Source: JBEICQ01 sp046297395
GTDB lineage: Bacteria; Bacteroidota; Bacteroidia; UBA4408
Length of the DNA stretch: 64,000 nucleotides
NCBI GenBank assembly: GCA_046297395.1
Contig: JBKCNM010000105.1
Span: 22,360-86,359 of the forward strand
Reading direction: 5' to 3'
Under the pieces are notes generated by a model. That model was not told the DNA's origin. It worked only from the letters and a program-made list of their open reading frames with translations, and did not search any database. The translations under genes and the position numbers were made by a program. Within the stretch, counting starts at the first letter, position 1. Each line of letters starts with the position of its first letter. Shown piece by piece: positions 34,293-43,509 of the stretch.

Positions 34293-35270
34293 ATGTTAAA
34301 ACAGCCGTGGATTCCTAAGTTTTCTCTGATGTTGCTCCTGCCTTTCCTTCAATTAAAAACAGTTCAGGCGCAATACAGGAAAGAATATGGGGCCACCCTC
34401 TCCTCTGCTGTTTCAGTTACAGATGTGGGCGGAGGACCCGAAACCTATACTGACTTCTATAATTATTCAAAAGCAGGCCTACCCCGCTTTCATCTGGCCG
34501 GCTATGTTAGGTACAAAATCACCAAAGACTTTTCTGCCAGGGCAAACCTTGGGTACCTGATGATCAGCGGCACGGACAAGCATGCCGGGAATGCGCTGCT
34601 TTTCGGACGAAACCTCAATTTTACCTCGCATCTGGCTGAATTGAGCTTTCAGGCAGAGTGGAATTTTTTTCAGCTCACTCATCTGCCCGGGTGGTCCCTC
34701 AATAAAAAGCAACGCAGAAAGAGATTAGACATCAAAGGATATACCATCACAGGCATAGGACTTTTGTATTACCTACCAACTGCAGAAATTAACGGAACCC
34801 TTTACAATCTCAGAAAATACCGGAACGAAGGAACATTCTACAGTCCATTAACCCTTTGTTTTCCGGTTGGCGTGGGTATATCCTATGCCTATAACTCACA
34901 TTATAAATTCAGTTTTGAGTTGAGTTACCGTTTCACAACCACAGACTATCTGGATGACGCCAGCAACCGATACACACAGAAAGAGATTGGATCAACCGAC
35001 GAATTGATATCCAATCCAAATCTATTGCTTCCCTCAGAAAGCAAGACAAGTGATGGAAAAGAAATTCCATCGCAATCAAATTATGGATGGAACAGTTTTA
35101 GAGGAACCGGCATGTTGAGGGGAAATCCAAAAAATAACGATGGGTATATACTGGCTTCGGTATCTGTTGGCATCATTCTCAAAGGAATGAACAGTACCTA
35201 CAAGGCAAGGAAAAAAGGATTGCAAAAACGCCTCAAAATGGGCAGAAGAAAAACCAGGGCCAAGTTTTAA
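34293..35270 (+). CDS. DUF6089/PorG-like outer-membrane barrel, copy 2
   Basis: A 325-residue protein from ATG 34293 (MLKQPWIPKFSLMLLLPFLQ, signal peptide ending ...VQAQ). It aligns along its whole length with copy 1: YRKEYGATLSSAVSV, LAGYVRYKITKDFSARANL, RFTTTDYLDDASNRYTQK and the same basic end RKTRAKF. Identity is clearly partial, so the duplication is old. The upstream in-frame ATG at 34185 is rejected because a terminator stem overlaps it. Its stop lies 34 bases before lpxK. Confidence 0.78.
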   Translation: MLKQPWIPKFSLMLLLPFLQLKTVQAQYRKEYGATLSSAVSVTDVGGGPETYTDFYNYSKAGLPRFHLAGYVRYKITKDFSARANLGYLMISGTDKHAGNALLFGRNLNFTSHLAELSFQAEWNFFQLTHLPGWSLNKKQRRKRLDIKGYTITGIGLLYYLPTAEINGTLYNLRKYRNEGTFYSPLTLCFPVGVGISYAYNSHYKFSFELSYRFTTTDYLDDASNRYTQKEIGSTDELISNPNLLLPSESKTSDGKEIPSQSNYGWNSFRGTGMLRGNPKNNDGYILASVSVGIILKGMNSTYKARKKGLQKRLKMGRRKTRAKF

Positions 35271-35304
35271 TATTGAAGCCTGCTTTTTTTGCAAATTCGC
35301 ATCT

Positions 35305-36363
35305 GTGCTGAAGTTTCTCATTTGCTATCCCTTGTCGCTGATTTATGGCTTTGTCATCAGCACCAGGAATCTTCTTTTTGACATAGGCGTACTCAAGCAA
35401 ACTGAGACCCGTTTACCTACCCTAGTTGTTGGTAATTTAAGTACGGGTGGCACAGGTAAAACACCCATGATTCAATGGTTGCTTTCCCAACTCTCCGACC
35501 TGCATCCAGCGGTATTGAGCAGGGGCTATGGTAGAAGCACAAAGGGTTTGCGAATGGTTGATACAAAAGATGATGCCATCCTCTGTGGAGATGAACCATT
35601 GGAAATCAAACAAGCCTTCCCGGAAGTACCGGTGGTGGTTTGTGAAAACCGTTTAAGCGGCATTGCCTTTATTGAAAAACAATTTCCTGCCTGCAGGCTC
35701 GTACTGCTTGATGATGGTTTCCAGCACAGGCAATTGAAACCCGGACTTGCCTGGGTATTGATGGATTATCAGTCCCTTCTCAAACCATTGCAATTGCTGC
35801 CACTGGGACGCTTGCGTGAACCCTTATCTGCACTCAAGCGGGCTCACTATGTTATCATCACCAAATGTCCTGATGGCTATGATATGAATCTGTCCCGAGA
35901 AAAAATAAGTCCATGTCACATTCCCATTGTTCACAGCAAAATGGCTTATGGAAATACCCTTGTTCATGCATGTAATAAGGATGATAGCATAACATCTGAG
36001 TCGCTAAAAAACCGACTCGTGTATTGTATCAGTGGAATTGCAAATCCTGATGCACTCCTCCAATATCTGGAAAAAATAAGTGGGAAACTTTATCCCCTCA
36101 CCTATCCGGATCATCATGCATACAACAAAAAAGATGAAGCAGAATTTTTACAACTGCATAAAAATGAAGCTGCACAGCATGTATTTGTATGCACCCAAAA
36201 GGATGCAGTAAAACTGAAAAAGTTCATGGAGCAAAATCCCGTATTTCCCTTGTATATACTTCGGGCCTCAGTGGAGTTTGCGCAACAAAATGATACCTTC
36301 GCACTCATCAAAAACATTAGAGACTATGTTGGAAAATATACAAGAGACGGCCAGTTTTCTTAA
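35305..36363 (+). CDS. lpxK: tetraacyldisaccharide 4'-kinase (lipid A synthesis)
   Basis: Adds the 4'-phosphate to the lipid A precursor at the inner membrane. The protein of 352 residues starts at GTG (MLKFLICYPLSLIYGFVIST), with a membrane-associating N-terminal helix, the P-loop VGNLSTGGTGKTP, and LVLLDDGFQHRQLK plus GRLREPLSALKRA, all LpxK signatures. Its presence shows the organism makes lipid A. The 3' end overlaps the nucleoside phosphorylase start by 38 bases. Confidence 0.93.
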   Translation: MLKFLICYPLSLIYGFVISTRNLLFDIGVLKQTETRLPTLVVGNLSTGGTGKTPMIQWLLSQLSDLHPAVLSRGYGRSTKGLRMVDTKDDAILCGDEPLEIKQAFPEVPVVVCENRLSGIAFIEKQFPACRLVLLDDGFQHRQLKPGLAWVLMDYQSLLKPLQLLPLGRLREPLSALKRAHYVIITKCPDGYDMNLSREKISPCHIPIVHSKMAYGNTLVHACNKDDSITSESLKNRLVYCISGIANPDALLQYLEKISGKLYPLTYPDHHAYNKKDEAEFLQLHKNEAAQHVFVCTQKDAVKLKKFMEQNPVFPLYILRASVEFAQQNDTFALIKNIRDYVGKYTRDGQFS

Positions 36364-37141
36364 AACCAAAACCGAAAACTTTGCTCCCTTGGCAGGAATC
36401 ATTCTGGGTACAGGCTTGGGAGGACTTGTAAAAGAAATTGACATACGGTATTCCATTCCCTATGACACCATTCCCCATTTCCCAGTTTCAACGGTGGAAG
36501 GGCACTCCGGCAGGCTCATCTTCGGAATGCTTGGCGGAAAGCCGGTGATGGCTATGCAGGGTAGATTTCATTACTATGAGGGATATCCCATGAAGCAAGT
36601 AACTTTTCCGGTGAGGGTGATGAAGTTCATGGGCATTCAGTATCTGTTTGTCTCTAATGCCAGCGGAGGGGTAAATCCCGATTTTGAAATTGGTGACCTG
36701 ATGATCCTGAGTGACCACATCAACCTCTTCCCCGAAAGTCCTCTGCATGGTAAAAACATGGATACTCTTGGTCCTCGTTTTCCCGACATGAGCGAAGCCT
36801 ATGACCACGCACTGATTGAAAAAGCAAAAGCAGTGGCTGCCTCACTGAATATTAAGGTACAAACAGGCGTATATGCGGGTGTAAGCGGGCCTTGTCTTGA
36901 AACACCTGCTGAGTATAGATATGTAAGGAACATTGGTGCAGATGCTGTGGGTATGTCAACAGTCCCGGAGGTGATTGTTGCCAGGCACATGGGTATTCCG
37001 TGTTTTGCCATCTCCATCATTACAGACCTGGGTGTACCCGGAAAAATTGTCAAGGTAACCCATCAGGATGTGCAGGAAGTGGCCTCCAAAGCAGAACCTT
37101 TGATGACGCGAGTGATGAAGCAGATGGTTACCGAGCTTTGA
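36326..37141 (+). CDS. purine nucleoside phosphorylase, trimeric (PNP/MTAP) family
   Basis: Splits purine nucleosides with phosphate in salvage. ATG 36326 gives 271 residues, the family norm; an in-frame TTG at 36278 would only lengthen the overlap with lpxK. Landmarks are GIILGTGLGGL, VEGHSGRLIFG, MQGRFHYYEGY, SNASGGVN, GPCLETPAEYR (base-binding Glu192) and GMSTVPEVIVARH. The purine-site motif reads SIITDLG, so Asp234 replaces the Asn243 of human 6-oxopurine enzymes; this may widen specificity to adenine nucleosides. The 150 bases after the stop contain only a GCTTGCAAGC palindrome. Confidence 0.92.
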   Translation: MLENIQETASFLKTKTENFAPLAGIILGTGLGGLVKEIDIRYSIPYDTIPHFPVSTVEGHSGRLIFGMLGGKPVMAMQGRFHYYEGYPMKQVTFPVRVMKFMGIQYLFVSNASGGVNPDFEIGDLMILSDHINLFPESPLHGKNMDTLGPRFPDMSEAYDHALIEKAKAVAASLNIKVQTGVYAGVSGPCLETPAEYRYVRNIGADAVGMSTVPEVIVARHMGIPCFAISIITDLGVPGKIVKVTHQDVQEVASKAEPLMTRVMKQMVTEL

Positions 37142-37291
37142 AGCCACCGCTCACAGGTAAAGAAGTGACCTCATGCTTGCAAGCACTGTAATCGGCTGCG
37201 AGAGCATTCTTTTAAAAAGGAAAACATATTTACAAAACAAAAGCAAACGCCTGCTGTTTTTGTACCTTCAACGCAGCAATAATTTGTTTAT

Positions 37292-38542
37292 ATGAAGTGC
37301 AAAGCCCATCTGATGACCATTGGCGATGAGATTCTCATTGGTCAGGTAGTGGATACCAATGCCTCATATATTGCGGCAAGCCTCACTGCTGCGGGTGTTA
37401 GCGTGGTTGGCAAAACATGTATAGGCGATCGTGCTGATGAAATCCTGGAAGCACTCAATCGATTGTGGGAACAAAATGATTTGTTGGTGATTACCGGCGG
37501 ACTCGGTCCCACCAACGACGACATTACAAAAAAAACCCTCCTCCGATTTTTTAATGATACACTTGTTCACCATGAGCCTACGCTGGAGCACATCCGTCAG
37601 TTGTTTCGTTCCTTCGGCCGGGAAATCAACGATGCCCAGTATGGACAGGCCATGTTGCCATCCACTTGCCGGGTATTAAGAAATGTGTTGGGAACCGCTC
37701 CGGGCATGTGGTTTGAGCGAGAGGGCAAAGTAATGATCAGCTTGCCGGGAGTACCTTATGAGATGAAAGGCATTTTGGAGAAAGAAGTATTACCGCTTAT
37801 TACAACTCACTTTCATTTGCCTTTTATTTCCCAGAAAACCTTGCTCACCATGGGGCTTGGAGAATCCTATATTGCCGAAAAAATAAAACATGTGGAGGAT
37901 CAACTGTCTTCAGATGTTTCTTTGGCCTATTTGCCTCATGCCAGCGGAGTAAGACTGAGGGTGAGTTGCACGGGAAACAGACAAAAAGCAACGGAAAAGG
38001 TAGAAAAAGTTGTTGATCAGTTGGAAGAGATTCTCTCGCACTGGGCATTTGGGTACAACGAAGAAACACTGGCGGGAGCTGTTTTAAAAAAATGCCATGC
38101 GCTGGATATACATATTGCCACAGCGGAGAGTTGCACCGGAGGATATATGGCCCAGTTGATTACCGGCGTACCGGGTGCATCCGCTCATTACAAAGGAAGC
38201 ATCGTTGCCTATGATGAAGGATGCAAGGTGAGCCTTCTGGGTATTCCCCAGGAGACGATCAATACCTTTGGTGTGGTAAGCAAAGAAACGGCTGAGGCAA
38301 TGGCTGCAGCAGTGGCCCGCTTAACGGGAGCACACATGGGCATTGCTACCACGGGAGTAGCCGGACCAAGCGGAGGAACTGAAGAAAATCCGGTGGGCAC
38401 GGTCTGGATTGCCATATGGATCAAGGGCAAGATCCACAGCAAAAGATGGCAGCTGGGTGAACAGCGTTCGAGGGTCATAGAGAGGGCATCTCTCACAGGG
38501 CTCATGGAAGCATTCAGGATATTAAAAACACATCACAAATGA
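37292..38542 (+). CDS. cinA: CinA family protein (competence/damage-inducible; NMN deamidase-like)
   Basis: A 416-residue two-domain protein. Residues 1-170 are the molybdopterin-binding-like domain (MTIGDEILIGQVVDTNASYI, TGGLGPTNDDITKK); a middle KH-like part follows; residues about 265-410 are the CinA C-terminal domain (TAESCTGGYMAQLITGVPGA, TTGVAGPSGGTEENPVGTVW), which has nicotinamide-mononucleotide deamidase activity in homologues. The N-terminal domain hydrolyses ADP-ribose in some members. Four-base overlap with the next gene. Confidence 0.94.
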   Translation: MKCKAHLMTIGDEILIGQVVDTNASYIAASLTAAGVSVVGKTCIGDRADEILEALNRLWEQNDLLVITGGLGPTNDDITKKTLLRFFNDTLVHHEPTLEHIRQLFRSFGREINDAQYGQAMLPSTCRVLRNVLGTAPGMWFEREGKVMISLPGVPYEMKGILEKEVLPLITTHFHLPFISQKTLLTMGLGESYIAEKIKHVEDQLSSDVSLAYLPHASGVRLRVSCTGNRQKATEKVEKVVDQLEEILSHWAFGYNEETLAGAVLKKCHALDIHIATAESCTGGYMAQLITGVPGASAHYKGSIVAYDEGCKVSLLGIPQETINTFGVVSKETAEAMAAAVARLTGAHMGIATTGVAGPSGGTEENPVGTVWIAIWIKGKIHSKRWQLGEQRSRVIERASLTGLMEAFRILKTHHK

Positions 38543-39084
38543 AAATATATACAAGGACAGGCGACAAGGGTCAGACCTCCTTGCTGGGAGGCAGCAGGGT
38601 TGACAAGCATCACATCCGCATAGAGAGTTATGGTACGGTTGACGAATTAAACTCCTGGTTGGGAATGCTGGCTTGCAGTTTATCGGGAGAGTATGAGCGC
38701 AGCATGCTTCTGAGGATACAAGATCGCTTGTTTACCATGGGTTCCAGATTGGCCATGGAGCGTGAAACAAACATCAAACTGCCCGGCTTAAAACAGGATG
38801 ATGTAGATTTTCTGGAGAAGGAGATCGACCGAATGGATGGAGTTTTGGAACCCATGCGTCATTTTATTTTACCCGGCGGACATCCGGTTGTTGCGCAGGT
38901 ACATATAGCCCGTTGTGTATGCAGGAGAGCAGAACGCTGCATCATGCGCTTGAACAGCGAGGAAAAGGTAGAGGAGATACTCATTCAGTACATCAATAGA
39001 CTGAGTGATTACCTGTTTACCCTTGCGAGATATGAATCAAGGCAGGTAGGCGCATCTGAGCACCCCTGGGTACCTGAGAAGTAA
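38539..39084 (+). CDS. cob(I)alamin adenosyltransferase, PduO type
   Basis: Transfers the 5'-deoxyadenosyl group from ATP to cob(I)alamin to make coenzyme B12. The 181 residues hold the N-terminal ATP-binding TRTGDKGQTSLLGGSRVDK, the central GTVDELNSWLGM, and LPGGHPVVAQVHIARCVCRR with RAERCIM, all diagnostic for PduO-type enzymes. Translationally coupled to cinA (ATGA-type overlap). No B12 synthesis or B12-dependent mutase genes are visible nearby. Confidence 0.93.
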   Translation: MKIYTRTGDKGQTSLLGGSRVDKHHIRIESYGTVDELNSWLGMLACSLSGEYERSMLLRIQDRLFTMGSRLAMERETNIKLPGLKQDDVDFLEKEIDRMDGVLEPMRHFILPGGHPVVAQVHIARCVCRRAERCIMRLNSEEKVEEILIQYINRLSDYLFTLARYESRQVGASEHPWVPEK

Positions 39085-39096
39085 AGGAATAAATAC

Positions 39097-39126
39097 TTGA
39101 AAAAAAACTTTGAATAAGTATCTTTG
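39097..39126 (+). promoter_or_regulatory. promoter of the Wzm/Wzt-pse operon (TTG-N19-TATCTTTG)
   Basis: TTG at 39097-39099 and an exact -7 element TATCTTTG at 39119-39126. The TTG start codon of the permease gene follows 22 bases later. It would drive eight tightly overlapping genes to 46626. Confidence 0.6.
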
Positions 39127-39148
39127 ACATCCTTTTAAAGCGAGCGCA

Positions 39149-40012
39149 TTGGATACTTTGGAAAAAGAGCATTGGACGGAGACAATTACACCCAGCAGGG
39201 GTATCTTTGATTTGAGGTTGAAAGAATTGTGGCGCTACAGAGATTTGATTCTACTTTTTGTGCGTCGGGATTTCATCGCCACCTATAAGCAAACCATTTT
39301 GGGGCCTTTGTGGTTTTTCATTCAACCCATCTTTACTACATTGGTTTTTACCCTTGTATTCGGAAAAATCGGGAAGATGGGGCCGGAAGGTGTTCCTGTT
39401 TTTCTTTATTACCTCTCAGGCATCATTTTATGGACATATTTTTCTGATTGTTTTCTCAAGACTTCAAACACCTTTATCGACAATCAGAATCTTTTTGGTA
39501 AGGTTTATTTCCCCAGACTTACTGTTCCGCTCAGCATCGTCATTTCCAACCTCATCAAATTTGGTATTCAAATGGTATTGTTCTTGGTATTATGGACCAT
39601 CCAATACAGTAAGGGTTTGGTGCATATTCAGATAAGCATTATTTTATTTCCGGTTTTGTTGATTCTGATGGCGGTTTTGGGCATGGGCTTCGGGCTGATT
39701 ATTTCGGCTCTCACCACCAAATACAGAGACCTGCGTTATTTGGTGCAGTTCGGGGTTCAGTTGCTGATGTATCTCACACCCGGAATTATCATGCGTTATG
39801 AATCCATTCAGCGTCAATTCCCAAAGTTCGTTTGGCTAGCCGACATCAATCCTTTGTTTCCCATTGTTGAGTCATTCAAACATGGATGGCTCAGTGCGGG
39901 CACTCTTCAAATCATTCCACTGCTCTTATCTGCCTTGGCATCCACCCTGATTCTTTTGGCTGGTATTGCCATTTTCAATCGGACTGAGCGAAGTTTTATG
40001 GATACAATATGA
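39149..40012 (+). CDS. ABC-2 type polysaccharide export permease (Wzm-like)
   Basis: Inner-membrane half of an O-antigen/teichoic-acid type exporter, 287 residues. Start is TTG (MDTLEKEHWTETITPSRGIF) as no ATG fits. RYRDLILLFVRRDFIATYKQ followed by TILGPLWFFIQPIFTTLVF is the standard entry of Wzm/TagG permeases, with six membrane segments. It overlaps its ATPase partner by 4 bases. Substrate inferred from the operon to be a glycan decorated with pseudaminic acid. Confidence 0.9.
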   Translation: MDTLEKEHWTETITPSRGIFDLRLKELWRYRDLILLFVRRDFIATYKQTILGPLWFFIQPIFTTLVFTLVFGKIGKMGPEGVPVFLYYLSGIILWTYFSDCFLKTSNTFIDNQNLFGKVYFPRLTVPLSIVISNLIKFGIQMVLFLVLWTIQYSKGLVHIQISIILFPVLLILMAVLGMGFGLIISALTTKYRDLRYLVQFGVQLLMYLTPGIIMRYESIQRQFPKFVWLADINPLFPIVESFKHGWLSAGTLQIIPLLLSALASTLILLAGIAIFNRTERSFMDTI

Positions 40013-41322
40013 GTAAGTCGGGAGAATTTGCCATTCAGGTTGAGAACCTCAGCAAGATGTACCGCTTGGGTAGCATCAGTTCCGGAACCATCGCCCAGGA
40101 CCTGAATATTTTTTGGCATCACCTACAGGGAAAAGAAAATCCATATTTGCGGATAGGAGAAAAGAATGATCGTACTGCTGAAGGTGGTAGCGATTATGTT
40201 TGGGCATTGAAGGACATTGATTTTGAGGTAAAAAAGGGAGATATTTTGGGAGTAATTGGAAGCAATGGTGCCGGAAAAAGCACGCTCCTGAAAATCCTCA
40301 GTAAGATTACTGCACCCACTTCCGGAAAGATAACCATTGATGGTAGAATCGCCAGCCTGCTTGAGGTTGGGACCGGTTTTCATCCGGAACTTACAGGAAG
40401 AGAAAACATCTTTTTAAATGGTGCCATCCTCGGAATGAGCAAGGTAGAAATTAAAAGAAAACTGGATTCAATTGTTGAATTTTCGGGTTGTGTCCGATAC
40501 ATTGACACCCCGGTAAAGCGTTACTCTTCGGGTATGTCTGTGAGACTGGGTTTTGCCGTTGCAGCCTTTTTAGATCCTGAAATCATGGTGGTGGATGAAG
40601 TGCTGGCTGTAGGCGATGCAGATTTTCAAAAAAAATGTCTGGATCGGATGTCGGAATTGAGTCATGCCGAAGGGAGAACGATTTTATTTGTGAGTCATAA
40701 CATTTCTGCTATTCGTGCTTTATGCAACAATGCCATCGTATTGGATCGCGGAACACTTGCCTATAAAGGGAATGTAACAGATTCCATCGAGTATTACCTC
40801 AACATGAACCGAAGCTCCGGCATCATCAATCCTGATGGTGATGAACTGAAATTAAAGAAGGTTGTTATCGGCAATCAGGATAAAGAGACCAATGCTTTGG
40901 AATACGGAGACACCCTTGTGGTTTCTCTTCATTTTTATTCTGAAAAGGAATGGGACAAACCTTATTTCTGGTGCGGGATAAAAAGCAGGTTTGGAAGTCT
41001 GCTTGGCGCCAACGGATTGCTTGATGGCATTAAGGCAAAAAAAGTTTCAGGGGACTTTACCGTCACTTTTAAGTTTCCCAATCTTAAATTACTTCCACAG
41101 GATTACACTGTTTCATTCGGATCTCGCGCCTCCGATGGCCACACCTTTTTAATGACCAGTATGGAGATTGGCAGTTTCTCTTTTGTAACGCCTGTGCAGG
41201 AATTGGGCATGAACGGTCCCTTGGCTGAAATGCTTGCAAAAGAATCTGCTCCGGTGTTAACACCATACGAAATTTGGATTAACGACAATTTATTGGCAAC
41301 TTTCGAACCACACAAGAGATAA
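40009..41322 (+). CDS. ABC transporter ATP-binding protein with C-terminal carbohydrate-binding domain (Wzt-like)
   Basis: A 437-residue ATPase. Walker A is GSNGAGKST, the signature YSSGMSVRLGFAVA, Walker B EIMVVDEVLAVGD and the switch His in VSHN. Residues about 280-437 are a beta-sandwich like Wzt C-terminal domains, which recognise the finished, capped end of an O-polysaccharide before export (known for E. coli O8/O9a). Its stop overlaps the pseB ATG by one base, tying export to sugar synthesis. Confidence 0.9.
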   Translation: MSKSGEFAIQVENLSKMYRLGSISSGTIAQDLNIFWHHLQGKENPYLRIGEKNDRTAEGGSDYVWALKDIDFEVKKGDILGVIGSNGAGKSTLLKILSKITAPTSGKITIDGRIASLLEVGTGFHPELTGRENIFLNGAILGMSKVEIKRKLDSIVEFSGCVRYIDTPVKRYSSGMSVRLGFAVAAFLDPEIMVVDEVLAVGDADFQKKCLDRMSELSHAEGRTILFVSHNISAIRALCNNAIVLDRGTLAYKGNVTDSIEYYLNMNRSSGIINPDGDELKLKKVVIGNQDKETNALEYGDTLVVSLHFYSEKEWDKPYFWCGIKSRFGSLLGANGLLDGIKAKKVSGDFTVTFKFPNLKLLPQDYTVSFGSRASDGHTFLMTSMEIGSFSFVTPVQELGMNGPLAEMLAKESAPVLTPYEIWINDNLLATFEPHKR

Positions 41323-42326
41323 TGGAAAGCATACTAATTACAGGTGGAACGGGGTCTTTCGGAAAGGCTTTCGTAAAAAAAATTCTCAAGGATTATCCCG
41401 AGGTAAAACGATTGGTCGTTTACTCCAGAGACGAGCAAAAGCAGTTTCAGATGGCGCACGAGTTTCCTACCGACAAATACCCTGCTATGCGGTATTTTAT
41501 TGGTGACATCAGAGACTATGACCGCCTTAAGATGGCATTAAAAGGGATTGATACGGTAGTTCATGCAGCGGCTATGAAGCATGTTCCAATTGCTGAATAC
41601 AATCCCATGGAATGTATCAAAACCAATATTATTGGAGCAGAAAACATCATCAATGCATGCCTTGAGTCCGATGTAAAAAATGTGGTAGCCTTATCTACGG
41701 ATAAAGCCGCTGCACCTATCAATTTATACGGCGCCTCCAAATTGGCGAGCGACAAACTTTTTATTGCAGCCAATAATATCAAAGGAGCAAAAGATATTCG
41801 CTTCTCTGTGGTAAGATATGGGAATGTAATGGGTTCAAATGGTTCAGTAATTCCATTTTTCATGGAGAAGCGGAAAACCGGCGTTTTGCCAATCACCGAT
41901 CCCAACATGACCCGTTTCAATATTTCGCTTGATGAAGGCGTAGACATGGTACTTTTTGCCATGGAAAATGCGTGGGGAGGAGAATTATATGTACCTAAAA
42001 TTCCCTCTTATAAAATAACAGATGTAGCTACTGCAATTGCTCCTGATTGTGAACATAAAGTGGTAGGCATTAGGCCTGGAGAAAAGATTCATGAAGAAAT
42101 GATCACTGCATCTGATTCCTACAGCACCTATGATCTTGGTAAATACTATGTAATATTACCGCAGGTGCCGAGCTGGAAGCTTGCTGATTTCATCGATTAT
42201 CACAAACCAATTGCTGTTGCTCCTGGATTTTGTTACAATTCCGGAAGCAATACTGATTGGCTGAATGTGGAAGATATTCGTAAACTTATTAGACTGCATG
42301 TAGATCCTGAATTTTCAGAAAAGTAA
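41322..42326 (+). CDS. pseB: UDP-GlcNAc 4,6-dehydratase (inverting), pseudaminate step 1
   Basis: Converts UDP-GlcNAc to the 4-keto-L-arabino hexose, first step to CMP-pseudaminic acid. The 334 residues form a short-chain dehydrogenase fold with NAD-binding GGTGSFGKAF, VVHAAAMKHVPIAEYNP, and the catalytic STDKAAAPINLYGASK (Asp-Lys plus Tyr-x3-Lys) characteristic of PseB/FlaA1. Length matches family members of about 330. Confidence 0.95.
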   Translation: MESILITGGTGSFGKAFVKKILKDYPEVKRLVVYSRDEQKQFQMAHEFPTDKYPAMRYFIGDIRDYDRLKMALKGIDTVVHAAAMKHVPIAEYNPMECIKTNIIGAENIINACLESDVKNVVALSTDKAAAPINLYGASKLASDKLFIAANNIKGAKDIRFSVVRYGNVMGSNGSVIPFFMEKRKTGVLPITDPNMTRFNISLDEGVDMVLFAMENAWGGELYVPKIPSYKITDVATAIAPDCEHKVVGIRPGEKIHEEMITASDSYSTYDLGKYYVILPQVPSWKLADFIDYHKPIAVAPGFCYNSGSNTDWLNVEDIRKLIRLHVDPEFSEK

Positions 42327-42327
42327 A

Positions 42328-43509
42328 ATGAAACCCATCCCATACGGAAGACAATACATCAGTGAGGAAGATATAAAGGCGGTGATGGATACATTGCAAT
42401 CTGATTACCTCACACAGGGTCCGAAAATTGCTGAGTTTGAAAAAGCATTTGCTGATTATGTTGGAAGTAAATACGCCGTTGCGGTTTCCAATGGAACGGC
42501 TGCACTTCACCTTTGCGCCATGGCAATGGATGTAAAACCGGGTGAAAAAGTAATCACCACACCCATCACTTTTGCCGCTTCGGCAAATTGCATTCGCTAT
42601 TGTGGAGGTGAAGTTGTTTTTGCAGATATTGACCCATCAACTTACCTACTTGACATAAACAAAGTTCGTGAGCTTCTTGAAGCTTCACCCAAGGGAACCT
42701 TTGCCGGAATCATTCCTGTAGATTTTGCTGGAAGAGCGGTGAACCTGGAGCAATTCCGATTGCTTGCAAGTGAATTTAATCTTTGGATGATTGAAGATGC
42801 CTGTCATGCACCCGGAGCGTACTTTACAGACAGCAAAGGAAACAAGCAGTTGTGTGGCAATGGAAATGATGCAGACCTCGCCATATTTTCATTTCATCCC
42901 GTTAAACATATTGCCTGTGGAGAGGGAGGGATGATCACAACAAACGATGAGACGCTCTACAAAAGACTTTTGAAACTGCGTACACATGGAATCGTGAAAG
43001 ACGATTCACAATACAGCAATTCAATAGACTTTGCAGGTGGCACAGATGCCTATCCTCTTTGGTATATGGAGATGCAGGAATTGGGATACAACTACCGGCT
43101 CACCGATTTTCAGGCAGCCCTTGGAAGCAGTCAACTTAAACGCGCAGACCAAGGATTAGAAAAAAGAAAGGAAATTGCAAAGAGATACAGCGATGCTTTT
43201 TCGGGAAAAGATTTTATCGTTGGTCAATCCGGAATAGTTGAGGGACATGCGTATCATCTGTATATCATTGAAGTAAAAAACAGATTAGGCCTTTACAATT
43301 TTCTGCGGACCCAAGGAATTTATGCACAGATTCATTACATCCCTTGTCATCTGATGCCCTATTACCGGCAGCAAGGATGGAATGAAGGCGATTTACCACA
43401 TGCAGAAACATACTACAGGCATTGCATCAGTTTGCCTATGTATCCTACGCTCACTGATACGGAACAAGACTTTGTGATTACACAAATTCTGACTCACTAT
43501 CATGAGTAA
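42328..43509 (+). CDS. pseC: UDP-4-amino-4,6-dideoxy-AltNAc transaminase
   Basis: PLP-dependent aminotransferase that adds the 4-amino group. 393 residues, type I DegT/DnrJ fold with SNGTAALHLC (phosphate-binding), MIEDACHAPGA (Asp157 to the pyridine) and SFHPVKHIACGEGG with the Schiff-base Lys193. It directly follows pseB (1-base gap) and overlaps pseF by 8 bases. The amino group made here is the one later acylated at C-4, which becomes C-7 of pseudaminic acid. Confidence 0.95.
   Translation: MKPIPYGRQYISEEDIKAVMDTLQSDYLTQGPKIAEFEKAFADYVGSKYAVAVSNGTAALHLCAMAMDVKPGEKVITTPITFAASANCIRYCGGEVVFADIDPSTYLLDINKVRELLEASPKGTFAGIIPVDFAGRAVNLEQFRLLASEFNLWMIEDACHAPGAYFTDSKGNKQLCGNGNDADLAIFSFHPVKHIACGEGGMITTNDETLYKRLLKLRTHGIVKDDSQYSNSIDFAGGTDAYPLWYMEMQELGYNYRLTDFQAALGSSQLKRADQGLEKRKEIAKRYSDAFSGKDFIVGQSGIVEGHAYHLYIIEVKNRLGLYNFLRTQGIYAQIHYIPCHLMPYYRQQGWNEGDLPHAETYYRHCISLPMYPTLTDTEQDFVITQILTHYHE

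Noticed and set aside
37142..37291. Cobalamin riboswitch ahead of cinA and the cobalamin adenosyltransferase
   Set aside because: The 150-base gap has no B12-box-like sequence or multi-helix structure that I can see.
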